The notes beneath the pieces were generated by a model. It did not search any database. It was not told the origin of the DNA and saw only the letters and a list, made by a program, of their open reading frames with translations. The translations under genes were made by a program, and so were the position numbers. 9,327 bases of DNA from an uncultured Prevotella sp. (GTDB taxonomy: Bacteria > Bacteroidota > Bacteroidia > Bacteroidales > Bacteroidaceae). The stretch spans positions 1-9,327 of the forward strand of contig CAMBBY010000021.1 in assembly GCA_945863825.1 (NCBI GenBank), given 5' to 3'. Positions 6,484-9,327 of this stretch are shown here, one piece after another (positions within the stretch are counted from its first letter, which is position 1; every line of letters begins with the position of its first letter).

Positions 6484-6525
6484 AAAGGCTCTATACCTTA
6501 TATAATATATAGATATAGAGCCTTT
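6484..6525 (-). terminator. Intrinsic terminator of metG
   Basis: A perfect 12-bp stem, AAAGGCTCTATA (6484-6495) with TATAGAGCCTTT (6514-6525), and an 18-base AT-rich loop. On the minus strand the stem runs into CCTTTTCAAACC. It lies 41 bases past the metG stop and just before the HTCS fragment's start, so no separate HTCS promoter is evident in 6456-6483. Confidence 0.8.
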
Positions 6526-6565
6526 ACGGTGTTTTTATGTGATATACAGGTATATGTACCGTGCT

Positions 6566-6616
6566 TTAGCCTACCTGACTTCCTGGCTTTACCTTGCCAA
6601 GGAGAGAGGTAACGTT
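6566..6616. repeat. metG 3' end shared with the remnant at 782-832
   Basis: This is the last 17 codons of intact metG, including the TAA stop. It matches 782-832 in the same orientation with two mismatches, including a 41-base identical run (6570-6610 and 786-826). The two copies bracket about 5.7 kb of accessory DNA. Confidence 0.9.
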
Positions 6617-8632
6617 CAATGAGCCGTCGAAGTTGACTGCACTCAGGATCATACCCTGGCTCTCGATACCCATCATCTTGCGAGGTGCAAAGTTGGCTAC
6701 GAACAATACGTCCTTGCCGATCAACTGCTCTGGCTCATAGTAGGCAGCGATACCTGAGCAGATAGTACGCTCAGTACCAGTACCATCATCGATGGTGAAC
6801 TTCAGAAGCTTCTTGGATTTCTTCACCTTCTCGCAGTTCAGAATATGGCCCACGCGAATGTCGAGCTTCTCGAAATCATCAAAGCTAACCTCTGGCTTGA
6901 TAGGTGCAGCCTTGTATTCAGCCTCCTCATTAGCCTTCTTGGTGTCAGCGAGTTTCTGCAACTGTTTCTCGATGACCTCATCCTCAATCTTCTCGAAGAG
7001 CAACTCTGGCTCACCGAGCTGAGTACCCGCCTTGAGCAAGTCTGTGCTGCCCAACTGGGTCCATTCGAAAGTTGGCATGTTGATCATCTTGCGCAGTTTC
7101 TCAGAAGAGAAAGGTAAGAATGGTTCGAAAGCGATGGCGAGGTTGGCAACCAACTGGAGGGAGATGTTCAGGATAGTCTCCACACGCTTAGGATCGGTCT
7201 TCCAAACCTTCCAAGGCTCACATTCTGTGATGTATTTATTACCGATGCGGGCGAGGTTCATAGCCTCTTTCTGAGCCTCACGGAATTTGAATACGTTGAG
7301 ATACTGCTCTACCTTCTCCTTCACGTCTTTGAATTCTGCGATAGCCTTCTCATCTACCTCCTGCAGTTCGCCGCAAGCAGGAACTACACCGCCCCAATAT
7401 TTCTTAGTGAGTTGGAGAGCACGGTTTACGAAGTTACCATAAACAGCAACCAATTCAGAGTTGTTGCGCTCCTGGAAATCCTTCCAGGTGAAGTTGTTGT
7501 CCTTGGTCTCAGGAGCATTGGCTGTCAATACATAGCGCAAAACATCCTGCTTGCCAGGGAGATCTACGAGATACTCATGCAACCAGACTGCCCAGTTGCG
7601 AGAGGTAGAAATCTTATCATCCTCAAGATTCAGGAACTCGTTGGCAGGAACGTTGTCTGGCAGGATATAGTCGCCGTGTGCCTTCAGCATAGTAGGGAAG
7701 ATGATGCAGTGGAACACGATGTTGTCCTTACCGATGAAGTGAACGAGACGAGTCTCAGGATCCTGCCACCATTTCTGCCATGTGCCCCATTTTTCAGGCT
7801 GCGCATCGCAGAGTTCCTTGGTATTTGAGATGTAACCGATAGGTGCATCAAACCATACGTAGAGCACCTTGCCCTCAGCACCCTCCACAGGAACAGGAAT
7901 ACCCCAATCCAGGTCGCGGGTCATCGCACGAGGCTGCAAATCCATGTCAAGCCAGCTTTTGCACTGACCATAAACATTAGTTCTCCACTCCTTGTGACCT
8001 TCCAGAATCCATTGCTTCAGCCAGTCCTGATACTTTCCTAAAGGCAGATACCAGTTCTTGGTAGGCTTCTTCACGAGACCGTGTCCAGGATTGTTCTTGT
8101 TGGTTGGGTTGATCAACTCCTCAGGCGAAAGTGTAGCACCACATTTCTCGCACTGGTCACCATAGGCACCTTCAGCACCACAGCGAGGACAAGTACCCAC
8201 GATGTTACGGTCTGTGAGGAATTCTCCTGTTACCTCATCGCAGAACTGCTCCTCTACCTTCTCTTCGAGCACGCCCTTATCATAGAGAGTGCGGAAGAAA
8301 TCAGAAGCAAACTTATTGTGAACTTTTGAGGTCGTACGGCTATAGATATCAAAGGAAATGCCGAAGTCCTCAAAACTTTTCTTGATCAGATTGTGATAGC
8401 GGTCCACCACCTCCTGTACGGTGATGCCCTCTTTCTTGGCACGGATGGTTACAGGTACACCATGCTCATCACTACCGCCGATGAAAACAACGTCTTGTTT
8501 TTTGAGTCGGAGATAGCGCACGTAGATATCGGCTGGCACATATACACCTGCCAGGTGTCCGATATGTACACCACCATTGGCGTATGGCAAAGCTGCCGTC
8601 ACGGTGGTACGTTTGAAATTTTTCTGTTCCAT
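6566..8632 (-). CDS. metG: Methionyl-tRNA synthetase
   Basis: This cytosolic enzyme charges tRNA-Met with methionine using ATP. The 688-residue protein has the class I HIGH motif as HIGH (23-26) after PYANGGV. It has SDEHG (54-58), two zinc-finger pairs CPRC (148-151) and CEKC (161-164), and WFDAPIGY (260-267). The KMSKS loop is in the common variant KISTS (340-344). An anticodon-binding helical domain follows, then a C-terminal EMAP/Arc1-like tRNA-binding domain from about 590 (FEKLDIRVG ... [14 protein letters not shown]). Length and domain order are those of complete bacterial MetRS with the C-terminal dimerisation/tRNA-binding domain. ATG 8632 is supported by the conserved N-terminus and a promoter about 35 bases upstream. 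It is the only housekeeping gene here and it looks intact. Confidence 0.98.
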   Translation of the reverse strand: MEQKNFKRTTVTAALPYANGGVHIGHLAGVYVPADIYVRYLRLKKQDVVFIGGSDEHGVPVTIRAKKEGITVQEVVDRYHNLIKKSFEDFGISFDIYSRTTSKVHNKFASDFFRTLYDKGVLEEKVEEQFCDEVTGEFLTDRNIVGTCPRCGAEGAYGDQCEKCGATLSPEELINPTNKNNPGHGLVKKPTKNWYLPLGKYQDWLKQWILEGHKEWRTNVYGQCKSWLDMDLQPRAMTRDLDWGIPVPVEGAEGKVLYVWFDAPIGYISNTKELCDAQPEKWGTWQKWWQDPETRLVHFIGKDNIVFHCIIFPTMLKAHGDYILPDNVPANEFLNLEDDKISTSRNWAVWLHEYLVDLPGKQDVLRYVLTANAPETKDNNFTWKDFQERNNSELVAVYGNFVNRALQLTKKYWGGVVPACGELQEVDEKAIAEFKDVKEKVEQYLNVFKFREAQKEAMNLARIGNKYITECEPWKVWKTDPKRVETILNISLQLVANLAIAFEPFLPFSSEKLRKMINMPTFEWTQLGSTDLLKAGTQLGEPELLFEKIEDEVIEKQLQKLADTKKANEEAEYKAAPIKPEVSFDDFEKLDIRVGHILNCEKVKKSKKLLKFTIDDGTGTERTICSGIAAYYEPEQLIGKDVLFVANFAPRKMMGIESQGMILSAVNFDGSLNVTSLLGKVKPGSQVG

Positions 8633-8644
8633 ATTAGCTAATAT
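8631..8644. promoter_or_regulatory. metG: 14-bp palindrome overlapping the metG start codon
   Basis: ATATTAGCTAATAT is a perfect palindrome that includes the first two bases of the metG ATG. In the leader mRNA it could pair and hide the start, or it could be a DNA-binding site. It may also be chance in AT-rich sequence. Confidence 0.35.
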
Positions 8645-8667
8645 ACATTTTTTTGTTATTTTGGGTG

Positions 8668-8675
8668 CAAAATTA
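8668..8675 (-). promoter_or_regulatory. metG: metG promoter, -7 element TAATTTTG
   Basis: On the minus strand TAATTTTG matches TAnnTTTG and lies 35 bases before the ATG at 8632. No clear TTTG is seen at the -33 position. Confidence 0.6.
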
Positions 8676-8820
8676 CAAAAAATAGTTGGAAACTGGGAAG
8701 TTTTTCGATGCTTTTCTTAATATAGTAAGGTGTGACTACGGAAAATAATGCGGAAAACCCTTCAGATGACTATTTTAGAAACAATAAGAAGAGAGTTTTG
8801 TATGCAAAAGAAGTGAAAAA

Positions 8821-8880
8821 TAGAGGAAAACGATTGAAAATAGAGGAAAATAGAGGAAATTAGGGGAAATTAGAGGAAAA
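8821..8880 (+). repeat. Six tandem 10-bp units, consensus TAGAGGAAAA
   Basis: The stretch divides exactly into six 10-base units. Units 1, 3 and 6 are TAGAGGAAAA, units 4 and 5 differ by one or two bases, and unit 2 is degenerate. The A-runs recur about once per helical turn, which favours bent DNA or cooperative protein binding. It lies in the 331-base gap (8633-8963) between the divergent metG and Fic genes. Apart from this, the inverted repeat and the two promoters, I see no gene in that gap. Confidence 0.8.
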
Positions 8881-8892
8881 TTTCCCCTAATT
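8858..8892. promoter_or_regulatory. 12-bp inverted repeat at the Fic promoter (candidate operator)
   Basis: AATTAGGGGAAA (8858-8869) is perfectly inverted at 8881-8892 with an 11-base spacer. The right arm covers the -33 position of the likely Fic promoter, and the left arm lies inside the 10-bp tandem repeats. CCATTTTTT follows on the plus strand, so a terminator reading is also possible. Confidence 0.55.
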
Positions 8893-8906
8893 CCATTTTT
8901 TATTAT

Positions 8907-8914
8907 TATATTTG
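8907..8914 (+). promoter_or_regulatory. Fic gene promoter, -7 element TATATTTG
   Basis: TATATTTG matches TAnnTTTG, 49 bases before the ATG at 8964. The -33 position (about 8883-8886) falls inside the inverted repeat and has no TTTG. Confidence 0.55.
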
Positions 8915-8963
8915 CAGGCAAAATAGATATGATTTATATGCTATCCGTAAATAATAATGTAAA

Positions 8964-9327
8964 ATGATAGAATCTCCTCCAAAATTCTCTGAAGCTAATG
9001 AACAAGAGTCCATCAAGCTGTTGGTTAATCCTATATATGGTGACCTTTTAGCAAAAATAGATGATGGTTACTACTATTGGGACAAGGTGAAGTATATGGT
9101 TCCTTCGGGCATTCTGCCCGAAGTGCTTTGGCAGGCTGTAAAGTTTAAGAGGCGGTTGAATGTTATAAATCTCAAGTTTGGAAAGTTGCAATTTCATTTT
9201 ACGATAACAAGTAAGATGCAGCAACTTCTTCATGAGTTTGATATGAATTTTGGCGGTAGCCTTGGTGCTGGTGGTATTATTCCTGAAAAAGACCACAAAG
9301 TGTATTTGTTAAGTTCTATCATGGAAG
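8964..9327 (+). CDS. Fic-family protein, N-terminal part (runs off the window)
   Basis: The first 121 codons are in the window. The text YYWDKVKYMVPSGILPEV, then LKFGKLQFHF, FGGSLGAGGI and terminal VYLLSSIMEE is the N-terminal region of large Bacteroidota Fic proteins. These usually continue into an SxxxEG inhibitory helix and an HPFxxGNGR catalytic motif. Both lie beyond the window, so activity cannot be judged. Fic enzymes mostly transfer AMP to target proteins, and some act as toxins or as housekeeping regulators. ATG 8964 gives an in-frame start with an AT-rich leader. The gene is divergent from metG and its promoter overlaps an inverted repeat. Confidence 0.8.
   Translation, partial: MIESPPKFSEANEQESIKLLVNPIYGDLLAKIDDGYYYWDKVKYMVPSGILPEVLWQAVKFKRRLNVINLKFGKLQFHFTITSKMQQLLHEFDMNFGGSLGAGGIIPEKDHKVYLLSSIME

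Noticed and set aside
782..6616. A complete integrative element with its own recombinase
   Set aside because: No tyrosine or serine recombinase, transposase or relaxase could be found in any frame of the interval.
8821..8892. CRISPR array or replication iterons
   Set aside because: The units are only 10 bases with no spacers, and no Cas or replication initiator gene is present.
1..9327. tRNA, rRNA or riboswitch genes
   Set aside because: No cloverleaf, rRNA-like block or known riboswitch core was recognised by eye on either strand.

Overview
The window looks like a contig end from a gut-type Bacteroidales genome, most likely Prevotella/Segatella. Four promoters carry the Bacteroidota -7 element TAnnTTTG or a close variant. 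The gene content is also typical of that group: an AAA-ATPase-like/PDDEXK gene, an ATPase_2/DUF234 gene, a hybrid two-component sensor (HTCS) fragment, a DNRLRE-domain secreted protein and a Bacteroidota-type MetRS. The genus is inferred from protein style, not from a database search. The first 42 bases are not genomic: they are an Illumina Nextera index plus adapter that was never trimmed.

Layout, left to right. (1) 43-690 is the 3' part of a PP2C-like phosphatase gene (copy 1), followed by a bidirectional terminator. (2) 782-847 is an orphan 22-codon remnant of the 3' end of a metG gene, in frame with its stop, on the minus strand. (3) 929-2491 (+) and 2741-4192 (-) are two convergent genes, each joining a P-loop ATPase domain to a PD-(D/E)XK nuclease-like domain. 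They are separated by a nested inverted repeat and a cluster of small hairpins. The second gene has a promoter framed by a perfect 14-bp inverted repeat. (4) 4408-5016 is a second PP2C-like paralogue with its own promoter, which has lost at least 59 internal residues, in frame, including one metal-binding motif. (5) 5098-5898 (secreted DNRLRE protein) and 5868-6455 (HTCS sensor, minus strand) are two convergent genes that have both lost their 3' parts at one junction near 5866; the sensor also has an in-frame TGA. (6) 6566-8632 is intact metG. (7) 8964 to the end is the start of a Fic-family gene, divergent from metG, downstream of a 10-bp tandem repeat and an inverted repeat.

The main observation is that the 3' end of metG occurs twice. 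The intact gene is on the right and a diverged 3' end lies 5.8 kb to the left, next to the convergent PP2C-like gene. The differences inside the last 17 codons are synonymous. A simple reading is an ancestral PP2C-like > < metG pair into which about 5.8 kb of accessory DNA was placed at the metG 3' end, leaving a displaced tail. This resembles elements that integrate at a gene's 3' end and restore it. No integrase is visible in the interval, so a satellite, a decayed element, homologous exchange with a relative, or a metagenomic mis-join remain open. The cargo near metG (PP2C copy 2, DNRLRE gene, HTCS fragment) is decaying, while the two ATPase-nuclease genes look intact.
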